Shown: positions 8,895 through 18,618, counted from the first letter of the stretch. The stretch is DNA of 64,000 nucleotides from Bifidobacterium sp. WK041_4_12 (GCF_041080795.1 NZ_CP129674.1:1674001-1738000); one strand, 5' to 3'. Made by a program: numbers and translations. The notes: a model not told the origin generated them from the letters alone.

Positions 8895-9920
8895 ATGGCA
8901 GTGCCGAAAGAGGTGTCAAAGTTGGGTAACGATCAACAGGAATCAGTTGTTGTCTCGGTAATTATTCCAGTCTTTAATGTTCTACAATTCCTCCCTCGTT
9001 TAGTGGCTGATTGCGAGAAGCAGCAAGTATCTGGAACTGAATTCATTTTTATCGATGACGGTTCAACCGACGGCTCATCAAATTTCTTAGATGGTTTGCA
9101 AACCAGAAGCAACTACATCATTATTCATCAAAACAATGCAGGAGTGGCAGTCGCAAGAAATGTTGGATTAAAGGCTGCTCATGGCGACTACGTCTGTTTT
9201 ATCGACCCTGACGATTCTATCAGTGATGATTACATTGCAACGTTAGTTAATGCTGCCAAAACAAACGCTACGGACGTAGTGCTTTCAGACTGGGCTACAA
9301 TCCAGGGATCATCAATTAGCTATCACCATATTTCGAAGACCTCAGTACCAGCAGAGATATCACAAGATGAAGTTTTTCGGACGGCTTTGGAAAGTGAGCG
9401 AATATTGTGTTCATTATGGGCAAAGCTTTTTTCAAAACACCTGTTTAATGATAATTCATTCCCAATACAACGAACCTGCTCAGATTTTGTGCCCTGTTTT
9501 ACTGCACTTTCTAAGGCAGAATCTATCTGCTACGCGCCCGGTGCATATTATTATTACACTTCAGACAGGAACTCAAGCCTTCAAAATACACAAACTACAA
9601 ACGATATTCAAGACTCTGTGATGGTGCATCAGCAGTTGGCCAGATTCATTCATGATCAAATACCCACTTTGAACGAATCAGCTATTCTTGACCTCGCTTA
9701 CGCAAGGGTACAGGCATGTGTCCATATATGTAAATCTACAAAAGTTAGCAATAAACATCGTGAATTCAGACGTTATGCGAAACATCTGTATCAGCATCTC
9801 ATACCAGTAATGCGTACACAGGGCTCACTTTCAGGAAAATGTCTTTACGTCATTACAACCTTGGGATACTTTACCACGCAGGCCTCTTTAACAATTCGCA
9901 TGCTGTTACACAGAATTTAA
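8895..9920 (+). CDS. Family 2 glycosyltransferase
   Basis: 341 residues with a GT-A fold. The sequence shows VSVIIPVFNVLQFLPRLV near residue 20, FIFIDDGSTDGS (nucleotide-sugar binding) near 50, NNAGVAVARNVGLKAAHGDYV near 80 and FIDPDDSI, which holds the DXD-type metal site, near 105. The last 40 residues contain a weakly hydrophobic stretch. The start ATG at 8895 has only a weak ribosome site. It is the intact relative of the fragment just upstream; the fragment may be a lost paralogue. Confidence 0.9.
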   Translation: MAVPKEVSKLGNDQQESVVVSVIIPVFNVLQFLPRLVADCEKQQVSGTEFIFIDDGSTDGSSNFLDGLQTRSNYIIIHQNNAGVAVARNVGLKAAHGDYVCFIDPDDSISDDYIATLVNAAKTNATDVVLSDWATIQGSSISYHHISKTSVPAEISQDEVFRTALESERILCSLWAKLFSKHLFNDNSFPIQRTCSDFVPCFTALSKAESICYAPGAYYYYTSDRNSSLQNTQTTNDIQDSVMVHQQLARFIHDQIPTLNESAILDLAYARVQACVHICKSTKVSNKHREFRRYAKHLYQHLIPVMRTQGSLSGKCLYVITTLGYFTTQASLTIRMLLHRI

Positions 9921-10233
9921 GAGCTTCCTCGATAATGTTTGCGATGACTTTAGATACCGAATCCCGATTTATGAGTTAGCTACGTTACAGGGTATCCGGT
10001 GCTTGTCTTGTAGAGATATGTCATGTTCTTTCACTCAACATAACTCCATGTGACTGACTTGATTGGATGAAAATAAACTCGGAACTAGGTCATTTACCAA
10101 TGAATATGCATTAATACCTTTCCGCCACAGCATTCACCGATAAATTTTCAATTATAGGCATGTATTTGTATTATCAAACAGGGGATTTTTCAAAAATTCG
10201 TGCATAACAAATTCCGGTGGGAGGAATGTAGAT
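9921..10233. other. Non-coding AT-rich spacer
   Basis: About 310 bp between two plus-strand glycosyltransferase genes. I see no gene, no convincing hairpin and no repeat. A GGAGG at its 3' end serves the TTG start of the next gene. Confidence 0.5.
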
Positions 10234-11112
10234 TTGGAAGAAAAACATGCGTATCTGATTATGGCTCATGCAAATCCGCGTCAGCTCTCCTTACTATTGA
10301 AGCTGATTGATGATCCAAGAAATGACATTTATCTCCATATAGATAAAGGAAGTTCTTCGGATTTCAAACTCCATTTTTCTCCGTCCTTGGCATATTCTCA
10401 GCTACACATAATTCCTTCAATTTCAATACATTGGGGCGGGTGGTCTCAAATTGAGTGTGAGATCAAGTTACTAGAGGCAGCAGCATCTTCGGCAACCACT
10501 TATAGCTATTATCATTTACTCTCCGGAATGGATTTGCCTATCAAAAATCAAGACACAATCCATGATTTTTTCCACAAGCATTCTGGAAAGGAATTCTTGG
10601 CGTGCTGGTTCACAGAGGAAAACAACACTTTTACAAATGACCTATATGAAAGACTCAGATTTTATTATCCGCTCCAAGATCTGACGCCACGCTTAGATAC
10701 TATAAGCCCTCGCATCTCAAAGCTGCTTCAACGAATGCTCCATATAAATCGAATACGGGATAAGACTTTCAAACTTGCCAAAGGAGCCAACTGGTTTAGC
10801 ATCACCAGTTCGTTCGCCGAGTATGTACTTGGGCATCAACAGTTCATTCGCAAATATTTCCGTTCAAGCCTTTGCGGTGATGAAATTTTTATGCAGACCC
10901 TTCTTGTTAATTCACCATATAGAGAATCATTGTGGCAAGATGTTCACAATCAGAATCTCAGATGTATTGATTGGGAAAGAGGCAAGCCATACACCTTCCG
11001 GGCAGACGATTTCATGATGCTCACTCAATCAAAAGCAATGTTTGCAAGGAAATTCGATGAACGCCTTGATAATACAATTATTGAAATGGTACAAGAGCAT
11101 GTAGGTGAGTGA
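10234..11112 (+). CDS. Core-2/I-branching-type beta-glycosyltransferase (GT14-like)
   Basis: 292 residues. HAYLIMAHANPRQLSLLL, then DIYLHIDKGS, IHWGGWSQIECEIKLLEAA and YYHLLSGMDLPIK are the signature of the PF02485 'branch' family (GT14), known from animal beta-1,6-GlcNAc transferases and also present in bacterial capsule loci. GDEIF near residue 215 fits the conserved Glu/Asp region. The start is TTG at 10234, with GGAGG 13 bases upstream; no ATG is available. It would add a branch or backbone sugar (often GlcNAc or xylose in relatives). This is inference. Confidence 0.88.
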   Translation: MEEKHAYLIMAHANPRQLSLLLKLIDDPRNDIYLHIDKGSSSDFKLHFSPSLAYSQLHIIPSISIHWGGWSQIECEIKLLEAAASSATTYSYYHLLSGMDLPIKNQDTIHDFFHKHSGKEFLACWFTEENNTFTNDLYERLRFYYPLQDLTPRLDTISPRISKLLQRMLHINRIRDKTFKLAKGANWFSITSSFAEYVLGHQQFIRKYFRSSLCGDEIFMQTLLVNSPYRESLWQDVHNQNLRCIDWERGKPYTFRADDFMMLTQSKAMFARKFDERLDNTIIEMVQEHVGE

Positions 11113-11120
11113 AAATCTCA

Positions 11121-11150
11121 CGTTCAGAACGTTGGATAGCGTTCTGAACG
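11121..11150. terminator. Hairpin between convergent genes
   Basis: Perfect 11-bp arms CGTTCAGAACG / CGTTCTGAACG with an 8-nt loop, starting 8 bp after the stop of the GT14-like gene. There is no clear T-run on either side. It sits between convergent transcription units and probably ends both. Confidence 0.6.
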
Positions 11151-11256
11151 GTTCAAACAAATGAGAAAAGATACTCATGGAATAGCGTTGTTTTGAAGAT
11201 AACGTCCAGTTTCTCTGGTCTTTTCGTTCGGATCGATATAACAGACACGCCTTGAT

Positions 11257-11364
11257 TTACATGGAAGAACACTTTTCTTCAATTTCTGAATCGAACTTAT
11301 CAAGCAATATTTCGGAATCATCCGTCAATCCACCATCCGCAAAGAGTAGCTCAACAGTTCTCAT
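11257..11364 (-). CDS. Possible 35-residue ORF or gene remnant
   Basis: On the minus strand an ATG at 11364, preceded by AGGTAAG, opens a 35-codon frame (MRTVELLFADGGLTDDSEIL...). I recognise no family. It is downstream of the EpsG-like gene in the same direction and may be the tail of a lost capsule gene. Coding status is doubtful. Confidence 0.2.
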   Translation of the reverse strand: MRTVELLFADGGLTDDSEILLDKFDSEIEEKCSSM

Positions 11365-11480
11365 TTCTTACCTATGAATCTTTTGAAAGATTCATTCTAC
11401 ACATTCGCATAAAAGAAATATCTAATCATCGCCGCAACTAGTGGATCAGTATACGTTCGTTAGACGTACTCATATGCCGG

Positions 11481-12740
11481 TTACATGATGTACGATCCCA
11501 TATTCTGACGCCAAACATTGTACATAAAAACAATCAACACAATAATTATGATTACTAATGCAGTCATCTGCAAAACACCAAACTTTTTGGCCATCCAAAG
11601 TTTGTTATTTGTGTCAGATGACGTTAGCGTTTTATCAATATATGAGTAACTACTACTAACCGGCTTATAAAAAATTTGACTTATAACGATTGTAACTAGC
11701 GGAATCACATTGAAAACAAGCAGAGCAGCGTAACGCCTAAACGGAGTTCCACTAGTGATAGAACCAAGGCAGAAGCATACATAAGTGATGATGTAATTTA
11801 TATACGGCTTTGGCAACACAAAATAGTCCGCATACGTGTTAATCTTCGTGTAAATTGAAATAGTCTTCTTTTCATTCTTAATATATATGAGAAGTGCAAC
11901 TACGATTAAGAGGAATACGGAATACATCAAAACCATTCTGTTCACAGAAGAATACATATCGAATGATGATCCACTTATGAAATACCCATTCACTTTGCTA
12001 TAAATGCCGGACCAAAAACTTTTACCTGGTAAGAATTTCATTGCCAGAGTAGCGCCAGTAATTGCAAACAATCCATAAAGAGCCAAAATGATGTTTATGC
12101 AAATTCGTATTTTTGTCTTTTTGATGCTAGAAAGTATAAACAAAATCAACTGCACCCACGCACCAACATGGAATAAGCCTGCTGCGACACAGCATAATAA
12201 TGCTGGGACAATACCCTTCTTCTTGTTACGAAGTGTTATTGATAATATTGCAGCTGAGCTCAGTCCCATCGCGGGAAAATTACGGACTCCGCCAACCATC
12301 CCTGACAGACTAAAGGATGAAATCGCGAGCCAACATGTGACAAGAAATGGTAAAACTGGGAAACTCTGAGTTTTATAGGTTATAAAAATTATATAAGCAA
12401 GTGCAGCAAAAAAAAGAAATGCCGCAAATGACTGTAATATCGCTGAAGAGGCTGATGGGGACACAAAATACAGCAGGACCGCCGAACCGGGACTAGTCAG
12501 GTATTCCTTCAAAAGATATGAAAATCCATAAGTCTGAGCAGAAAGCATCTCATTATGCATTCTGACTATATCGGCATAACCCGAGAATTGAATTAGAGAA
12601 GCAACATATGTAAGGACGAGTACAAAAAGAATTAAACCTACTTGAATATATAGTCCCTGACTTCTTCCTTGGGCACGCATTGCGTACCCAACGCTGAGGA
12701 TAAGCGCAAGCGCTGCTAACGAATAAATGAAAGCTACCAT
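11481..12740 (-). CDS. EpsG-like polysaccharide polymerase
   Basis: 419 residues with about ten to twelve hydrophobic segments across the whole length. The conserved stretch YADIVRMHNEM (about residues 55-65), after the second helix, resembles the Y.D...Y motif of the EpsG/Wzy family. A GGAGAA box precedes the ATG at 12740. Members polymerise repeat units at the outer face of the membrane. With the Wzx-like flippase and Wzz/BY-kinase this makes a Wzx/Wzy-dependent pathway. Low GC relative to neighbours outside the locus. Confidence 0.82.
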   Translation of the reverse strand: MVAFIYSLAALALILSVGYAMRAQGRSQGLYIQVGLILFVLVLTYVASLIQFSGYADIVRMHNEMLSAQTYGFSYLLKEYLTSPGSAVLLYFVSPSASSAILQSFAAFLFFAALAYIIFITYKTQSFPVLPFLVTCWLAISSFSLSGMVGGVRNFPAMGLSSAAILSITLRNKKKGIVPALLCCVAAGLFHVGAWVQLILFILSSIKKTKIRICINIILALYGLFAITGATLAMKFLPGKSFWSGIYSKVNGYFISGSSFDMYSSVNRMVLMYSVFLLIVVALLIYIKNEKKTISIYTKINTYADYFVLPKPYINYIITYVCFCLGSITSGTPFRRYAALLVFNVIPLVTIVISQIFYKPVSSSYSYIDKTLTSSDTNNKLWMAKKFGVLQMTALVIIIIVLIVFMYNVWRQNMGSYIM

Positions 12741-12946
12741 TAATAATTCTCCAAGATAATATGCATTAGCAATGCTAATTCAATTTCCACTGTAAAATCA
12801 ATCTCCCTAATCTACGTTTTAAGATTCTACTAGAAGATTACAAGCAGAATTGTTAGACGGCGGTGATGTTCTGAAATTTACAGATATTGATTTCGCGTAT
12901 TTAGCCCTTGAGAGTTATAAATTTGAAGCAAATAAATTGCTGTTTT

Positions 12947-14029
12947 CTATTTGCTCTTTTCAAGAAGTTGCTGCAAGAGTGGGGTCTGGTTCTTCAACGT
13001 CCATTTTGATCTTGCAAACAGCTCAGAGTCGGATTCTCTTTCTGTATTTTCGATTTTTTGGACGTGGTTTGCCCAACAAGAATCATTGGAGTCTAATGAT
13101 AGATATTGTGTATGCTCGGTAACGATTGATTCTTGTGACACTGTGTTAGAGGCAATATAAGGAAGTCCGCAAGCTTGAGCCTCCAAAAGTACGATTGGAA
13201 GGCCTTCAAAAAGTGATGGTAGGAGCAACATGTCCATTGCATTGAGAATACTTTCAACAGCTCTTACGTTTCCAGTAAATATTACCGATGATTCGAGTCC
13301 AAGCTTTTGAACTTCTTTCTTCAACTCAGATTCAAGCTCACCAGAGCCCGTCAGTACCAATTTAGAATTTGAGTTCAAACTATGGAATGATCTAAATATG
13401 TCCAAGACCCTTCTTGGATTTTTTTGTTTTGTAAATCTACCGACGAATCCTACTAATAATTCATCGCTAATCCCCAAGCGATTTCTCATTGTTTGTCGAG
13501 CATTGGCGTTGAATGTGAAACGTTTCGTATCAATTGCGTTGGGAACGAGCGTAAAAGATTGTTGCGTTCCAAAAATAAATTCTGCCGCTTCCGTTGAACA
13601 TGCCCACTTATCAGTTGAAAATCTATTCACCAGCTTGCGATTGACAAGGTTAAGTGGCATCTTTATAAATTTGCTTGGAGTACCAGCATTATGCGAATGA
13701 GCAATAATTCTTGATATCCCATTACGTCGGGCAGCGACTATTGGCAAAATATTGGCTGCTGAAAGCATGTTGTAATAAATCGCGTCATACGAAGTCTTTT
13801 CGAGAATCGCACAGATTTTTTTATAGTATGCCAACGGTTTCCTATGGAAATCGGGAACCTTGTAAACCGTAGAACCATTTTTACGGAATTCATCCTCATA
13901 ACACATTGTCGGTGAAGAGGAAACAAAATCAAAATGAATATTATAGATGGTATTGAATACGTTGTAGAAATATGTTTCAACACCGCCTATTTTATCATGT
14001 ACACCGAAAACCAATATATTTTCTGGCAT
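12947..14029 (-). CDS. Family 4 glycosyltransferase
   Basis: 360 residues with the GT-B pattern. The N-terminal glycine loop is FGVHDKIGGVETYFYNVFN, and the C-terminal nucleotide-sugar domain contains VGFVGRFTKQKNPRRVLDI (about 205-225) and the E-X7-E motif in LLPSLFEGLPIVLLEAQACGLP (about 285-305). It resembles EpsF-type enzymes that retain the anomeric configuration. Preceded on the minus strand by the transposase remnant. Confidence 0.92.
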   Translation of the reverse strand: MPENILVFGVHDKIGGVETYFYNVFNTIYNIHFDFVSSSPTMCYEDEFRKNGSTVYKVPDFHRKPLAYYKKICAILEKTSYDAIYYNMLSAANILPIVAARRNGISRIIAHSHNAGTPSKFIKMPLNLVNRKLVNRFSTDKWACSTEAAEFIFGTQQSFTLVPNAIDTKRFTFNANARQTMRNRLGISDELLVGFVGRFTKQKNPRRVLDIFRSFHSLNSNSKLVLTGSGELESELKKEVQKLGLESSVIFTGNVRAVESILNAMDMLLLPSLFEGLPIVLLEAQACGLPYIASNTVSQESIVTEHTQYLSLDSNDSCWANHVQKIENTERESDSELFARSKWTLKNQTPLLQQLLEKSK

Positions 14030-14189
14030 CTATTTTAATCCTTCCGTTTCGGTTTCTCGGGATACTCACCCGGGGTTCTTGCCCAAATTGTTAGGGTTTG
14101 ACGATTCCGGTGAACATGACCCGTGCCCCCGTGTGACATTTTCAGTCGCGGAACAAGAAAACCGCAATTGGAAAGCTGGAGATACGAAA

Positions 14190-14520
14190 CCATGCACGGT
14201 AAAATCATACAAGTTACTCAGGCCATGCTCGAGACTCAACTGGATCGTATGGTTTCCGAGAAAGTCAACGAACTCTTCAATGAGACGCTGAGACCGATGA
14301 TCTACTGGGTAAGGCTCGGCACGAGCGTTCCGAATCTGGGAAAGCGCATCATGCGCGTCAATGAGGGCGTAATGGGATCGCCAAGACCGGGAATATGACA
14401 ACGTTGATATCCAAGCTTAATGGAACGGTCTTTGAGTAGGCTGTGATCTACCGTTACGCTAATACGTGGAGTCGGTCGAGGAGGAGTTCTAGCATGCTCG
14501 GTGGGTCACTGACGTGCTGA
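14190..14520 (+). pseudogene. Decayed IS256-family transposase N-terminus
   Basis: From 14193 the plus strand reads MHGKIIQVTQAMLETQLDRM then VSEKVNELFNETL. After a one-base frame change near 14285 it continues with ADDLLGKARHERSESGKA, an in-frame stop, KTGNMTTLISKLNGTVFE, a stop, then AVIYRYANTWS. These blocks line up in order with the N-terminal part of Mutator/IS256 transposases (...LDxMVxEKVxELLN...ADEL...RYERSExRKAYRxGHY...T..G.VxLxVPKLKG..FET.VIERY). No catalytic DDE region follows and I could not find terminal inverted repeats. The 545-bp gap between the GT4 and flippase genes is otherwise empty. Confidence 0.75.
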
Positions 14521-14573
14521 AGCTCGTGTTTCCTAAGAGCGTTTCCCAACGGCGGAAACTCATTGATGCTCAA

Positions 14574-16031
14574 TTATTTGGTAAATAATACTTTCAACGT
14601 TTTCAACTGTCCAGTAAGCAGAAGAGCACAAACAGTCATGAGTATGTATACGGATGTGTAAAAGCTGAAGGAAATGAAATAATTATCCGTCAAGAATTCG
14701 AAATAATACTTGATGACCGCCAATGGCAGAAAACAAATTGTTGATGTAATGGCCGAAGGCAGGATAGGCTTGAAAAAATCGAACAGTTTATGAGAGAAAG
14801 TCTTTACCGTTGTGAAATAGGCAACAGTGATGGTCTGTAGAACAAAAGCTGCAGTAACCATTGCTGTTACCGTATACAAATTCTTAGATATTGCTCCTAT
14901 AAGGACAAAAACAACCATTATTACAGTTGCAAAAATGCCTTGCGCAAATAAATAATCAGTTCGCCCGGCGCTCTGTAGAATACTACCGGTTATGTTGTTT
15001 ACCATCTGAAAGGTGATACTTATGCTCAAGATCGTAAACAGTGGGACACATTGCATCCATTGACTTCCATACGCAAAATAGATGAGCTCTTTGTTACACA
15101 AAAGAAACAGAAAAGTTGCCATCGAGCCAATCATTGCCAGCACTGAAATCATTTTCGACTGGGCTTCATATAGTTTTTCTTTTTTATCTTGGTACATAGA
15201 TAAAAAGGGTTGAATTATTGACCCTAATACCCCAGGTACAAATTGAATTGGATAGGTTGTTAGCTTATAAGCCTTGTCATAAAGTCCGAGAGGGGCTGAT
15301 CCAGAAATCCGTCCAATAATCAAATGGTCGAGATTTCTTGAAAAATAATTAACCAAGCCAAAACCCGCTTGGTATGAAGAGTATCGTGCAACAATACGCA
15401 TTGAATGTACTATGTGGATGTCAGAGAAACTTATTTGGCCCCTAACACTGATGAAATTCCAGAAGAAAACCAGAATTGAGATAATATTAATATTCCAAAT
15501 CAATGACATTGCTCCGAAACCATTCAATGCCATAGTGACAGCAACTACGCCACCAATAATTGTGGTAACGATGAGTCTGAAACCAACGAGATCAAATCTT
15601 TTTTCCTTCAATAGGATCCCATTTGCAACCATGTCGATAGTGCTAAAGAATATCGATATGGCTGACCAGGCACAAAGATGCGTATAGGCAGCTACGCGGA
15701 AGAACCATGCTATGGGAAAGCCCAAACCGATAAATGCAAGAGTAAGAACAGATCCAAGGCCCAAGGAAAAAAGAAATATACTGCCATAATCGTTTTTTGT
15801 TAAATTCTTATACTGGATTATAGCGGGACCTAGACCCATGTCGGCGAGAATTCCAAAAAGGTTTGTAAAAATTGAAATACCAGCAATAATTCCATAGTCG
15901 TTGGGAGACAGTAAGCGAGCCAGTATAGCAGTCAGTATGAGTTGCAAAAACACATTTAAATATCTGGATCCAAATTGAATTGCTGCTGCACGGCGGAAGC
16001 TCATATTTCTGTTTGATTTCGATTCTTGCAC
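14574..16031 (-). CDS. Wzx-like polysaccharide flippase
   Basis: 485 residues with about twelve to fourteen membrane helices. The N-terminal region AAAIQFGSRYLNVFLQLILT and ARLLSPNDYGIIAGISIFTNL is typical of MOP-superfamily polysaccharide transporters (PF13440/PF01943). It should flip undecaprenyl-linked repeat units to the outer face for the EpsG-like polymerase. It is 18 bp downstream of the GT4 gene at 16050, so probably cotranscribed with it. Confidence 0.92.
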   Translation of the reverse strand: MQESKSNRNMSFRRAAAIQFGSRYLNVFLQLILTAILARLLSPNDYGIIAGISIFTNLFGILADMGLGPAIIQYKNLTKNDYGSIFLFSLGLGSVLTLAFIGLGFPIAWFFRVAAYTHLCAWSAISIFFSTIDMVANGILLKEKRFDLVGFRLIVTTIIGGVVAVTMALNGFGAMSLIWNINIISILVFFWNFISVRGQISFSDIHIVHSMRIVARYSSYQAGFGLVNYFSRNLDHLIIGRISGSAPLGLYDKAYKLTTYPIQFVPGVLGSIIQPFLSMYQDKKEKLYEAQSKMISVLAMIGSMATFLFLLCNKELIYFAYGSQWMQCVPLFTILSISITFQMVNNITGSILQSAGRTDYLFAQGIFATVIMVVFVLIGAISKNLYTVTAMVTAAFVLQTITVAYFTTVKTFSHKLFDFFKPILPSAITSTICFLPLAVIKYYFEFLTDNYFISFSFYTSVYILMTVCALLLTGQLKTLKVLFTK

Positions 16032-16049
16032 GCGTTCATCATACCGTGT

Positions 16050-17219
16050 TTATCGAAAAGCACGTGAATTAATGTCAGCCAGCATCTGTTGCCATGTAGA
16101 TACAACTGAATTGATTGAGAAGTCTTTGCTGCGCCGTAATGACAACGACGAGTATCTCTGTCTCTTCTCAAAACTCTGGATTAATGAATTGAGTTCCGAG
16201 GCAAACGAAGCAACGTTCCCATAGTCTGCAAGCAGACTGAAATGTCCATTATCCGTGGCTTCTCTCATTGCCGGAATGTCAAAAGCCACAATAGGTAATC
16301 CGCAACTCATTGCTTCAACTGCAACGAGGCTGAAGCCCTCCCAGCGACTGGGCATTACAAGAATGCTTGAAGATAGGTAATGATTCAAAAGATCGGTGCC
16401 ATACAGCGGTCCTTTGAATTGGAGTTTGGCTAAAAGGTTCCGTTCCTTTGCCATAGCATTAATTTGTTCTTCATCCTGCCCTGATCCAGCCACAGAAATA
16501 TACCAATCGTCCGGTATAAGCTCTGCGATTTGCAAGAGATAATCCAACCCCTTTTGCTGAATAACTAAGCGACCTGCAAATGCAATCTTTTTGCTGTTCA
16601 AATCAGCAACTTTGCCATCACTCTCGATTGTTGTTGGGTTGTGAATTAAATAACAATTCTTGTTAAAGGCTTTCCACTTTGAGAGTGTGTATCTTTCGAG
16701 GCAGATTATTCCATCCGCCTCCCGAGCTGCTGCACCGAGTTCCTTTTGTGAATCTGCAAAATATTTGTCCATATAAATGTCGAAATTATTGTGCATCCAA
16801 AGAAGTGTTCGAGTTCTGGGGTAAAGCTGTTTGATTCTAGCTGCCGCGGAGAAAAACCCTGGGTTAAGAATTATTACATCGAAAGAATGCTTTCTGAGAA
16901 ATTGATATAACCTGTTTATACTCACATTGTTTATTGAAAGAAATGGGATTTTTCTTAATACATGACGTGAACCATCAAAAATAAAATTCTTAACATCACG
17001 GCGCGTTGTGTACGTATGACATGTCGAAGAATAAACTGCATCATTAGGTCTTGTTAGTAATAAACTAACGTCATACTCTGTTGAATTGAGTGCGCTGGCA
17101 ATGGTTGAATTGACTCTCTGAATACCACCAAGATGCAAATCTTGTAGAACGAAAAGCACCCGCATCGGTTTATGGGCGTCTTCCACGTTCCGCTGTTGCT
17201 TTCCTGTATTGCTGCTCAT
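16050..17219 (-). CDS. Family 4 glycosyltransferase
   Basis: About 389 residues from the ATG at 17219; a TTG at 17249 would add ten. The GT-B elements are MRVLFVLQDLHLGGIQRVNS near the N-terminus, IAFAGRLVIQQKGLDYLLQI in the middle, and VMPSRWEGFSLVAVEAMSCG with its E-X7-E motif near the end. No membrane helices. First gene of the minus-strand half of the polysaccharide locus; upstream lies a 246-bp spacer without a recognisable gene. Confidence 0.9.
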   Translation of the reverse strand: MSSNTGKQQRNVEDAHKPMRVLFVLQDLHLGGIQRVNSTIASALNSTEYDVSLLLTRPNDAVYSSTCHTYTTRRDVKNFIFDGSRHVLRKIPFLSINNVSINRLYQFLRKHSFDVIILNPGFFSAAARIKQLYPRTRTLLWMHNNFDIYMDKYFADSQKELGAAAREADGIICLERYTLSKWKAFNKNCYLIHNPTTIESDGKVADLNSKKIAFAGRLVIQQKGLDYLLQIAELIPDDWYISVAGSGQDEEQINAMAKERNLLAKLQFKGPLYGTDLLNHYLSSSILVMPSRWEGFSLVAVEAMSCGLPIVAFDIPAMREATDNGHFSLLADYGNVASFASELNSLIQSFEKRQRYSSLSLRRSKDFSINSVVSTWQQMLADINSRAFR

Positions 17220-17465
17220 ATCCTGAACTTTCTTCGGCTCGGTAAACAAAATAACAATACCTCTGGATCATAGAGGCATTGTGCGATGTGGCTGGGATTC
17301 CTTCTCTGCGCTAGGGGTCAACCCTCTGTTTGGCGTTGCGTTGCTCTGCCCGCAGAGGCATGAGATGTGCGTTCGTTGTGGGCTTATCTCCCAACCTAGC
17401 ATTATGCATTATGGTCATATTGTACGTTTTTAGGAATCGGCTGTTATCTCAGGGAAGGGAACAAT

Positions 17466-17855
17466 ATGGGATACCGGTATCTTTCCATTGAGGTTGACAG
17501 CAGACTTCCCGTAGATATGAGGATTTCATGTGACTCCGATTCATGGCTGAAAAAGTCCAGAGAACAGTACGCCAGAGAACAGCACTATGACCCAGGCGAA
17601 TCAGTCAGGTACAGGGAACCTGACCTGCCAAAGATACGAGATATCCGCGGTGTGCTCAGTGATGAAACATACCATATCGACCTTAAGAACGAGTCCCCGT
17701 TCCCCAATGGAGGAACCATAACCTGCGTCTGCACGATTCCCATTCTGAAACCCGATGCACTGAACTTCACCTATGACGAAACCTCCGACGAGACATTCAA
17801 TGCACGCTACTACGGCACACTGTACTTTCAGGAATTCAGACAAGTGACCTCGTGA
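17466..17855 (+). CDS. Uncharacterised protein, paralogue of the next gene
   Basis: 129 residues, family not recognised. It starts MGYRYLSIEVDSRLPVDMRI, and later has IDLKNESPFPNGGTITCVCT and FTYDETSDETF. The gene 85 bp downstream has the same blocks in the same order, so the pair arose by tandem duplication. No signal peptide, membrane helix or enzymatic motif. The alternation of short hydrophobic stretches suggests a beta-rich domain (inference). The start has GGAAGGGAA upstream. Confidence 0.7.
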   Translation: MGYRYLSIEVDSRLPVDMRISCDSDSWLKKSREQYAREQHYDPGESVRYREPDLPKIRDIRGVLSDETYHIDLKNESPFPNGGTITCVCTIPILKPDALNFTYDETSDETFNARYYGTLYFQEFRQVTS

Positions 17856-17940
17856 TGGTTCCGCTTTCTTTCCCCAGAACCTTGTCAATGCACTCAACCC
17901 GTCGCAATCACTAGCCATCACGCAAGATTGGAGCACTCTC

Positions 17941-18288
17941 ATGGGATATCGATATTTCACCATTGTTGTTCACAGCGAATTTCCCGCTTCCGTCACGCTT
18001 GACTGGGAAGGCTCTCCCTTCACAAGACCGGCACGTGACTACGCAAGTCACATCAAGGTCGAGGACAACCCATTCATGAATAGAATGGTTGACTCCAGAC
18101 GTCTCACCATCGATCTCAAGAAAGAAGGTCAACTCACTGGTACGGCGAGAGTCACCTGCACATGCCGTTTGATTCGCCCAGGAAATGCCACGGCATCCAT
18201 CGAATTCGATTACGATGCATCATCGAACGACACGTTCAAATGCATTCTCAAGGATCACTGTAGCGGCATCAGCATTGAACAATTCTAG
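17941..18288 (+). CDS. Uncharacterised protein, paralogue of the previous gene
   Basis: 115 residues beginning MGYRYFTIVVHSEFPASVTL, followed by IDLKKEGQLTGTARVTCTCR and FDYDASSNDTF. Shared with the upstream gene are MGYRY, IDLK-E, a C-X-C pair and F-YD-x-S-DTF. The middle, where the paralogue has a Tyr/Glu-rich insertion, is the most diverged. GGAG lies ten bases before the ATG. Function unknown; cytoplasmic by appearance. Confidence 0.7.
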   Translation: MGYRYFTIVVHSEFPASVTLDWEGSPFTRPARDYASHIKVEDNPFMNRMVDSRRLTIDLKKEGQLTGTARVTCTCRLIRPGNATASIEFDYDASSNDTFKCILKDHCSGISIEQF

Positions 18289-18618
18289 ACGACTTGAGCT
18301 CCAGAGCGATTGAGAGCGAGTGCTCACAGCTTTCGACAGCAACGTTGGTGTTCATCAAATCCGATGGGTTTTCAAAGCGTCACGCGAACCGCCACTCAAG
18401 GTATCCCCCACGAAAATGCCACGCAGCAATCTGGCGTCAATCATTATCGATTATCTCGCTTCGCAGCAATTTCATTCCACTCGGTATGATTCTGATATTG
18501 CCCACCTTTGCCATGCCTCATGATTGGGATAGACTAATCACAGAATCAGGGGCTTCAATCATGAGCAGCCCGTGCTTGCATTGACTGGACTCCGCCAGCC
18601 GAGGAACATAGCGTCAAG

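Noticed and set aside
17281..17400. Possible transposase tail (GGGTTGACCCC-containing) upstream of the tandem paralogues
   Set aside because: No frame gives a convincing match and no terminal repeats were visible.
18294..18584. 96-codon plus-strand ORF before the RpiR-type gene
   Set aside because: No ribosome site or family features, composition unlike neighbouring genes, and competing ORFs of similar length in other frames.
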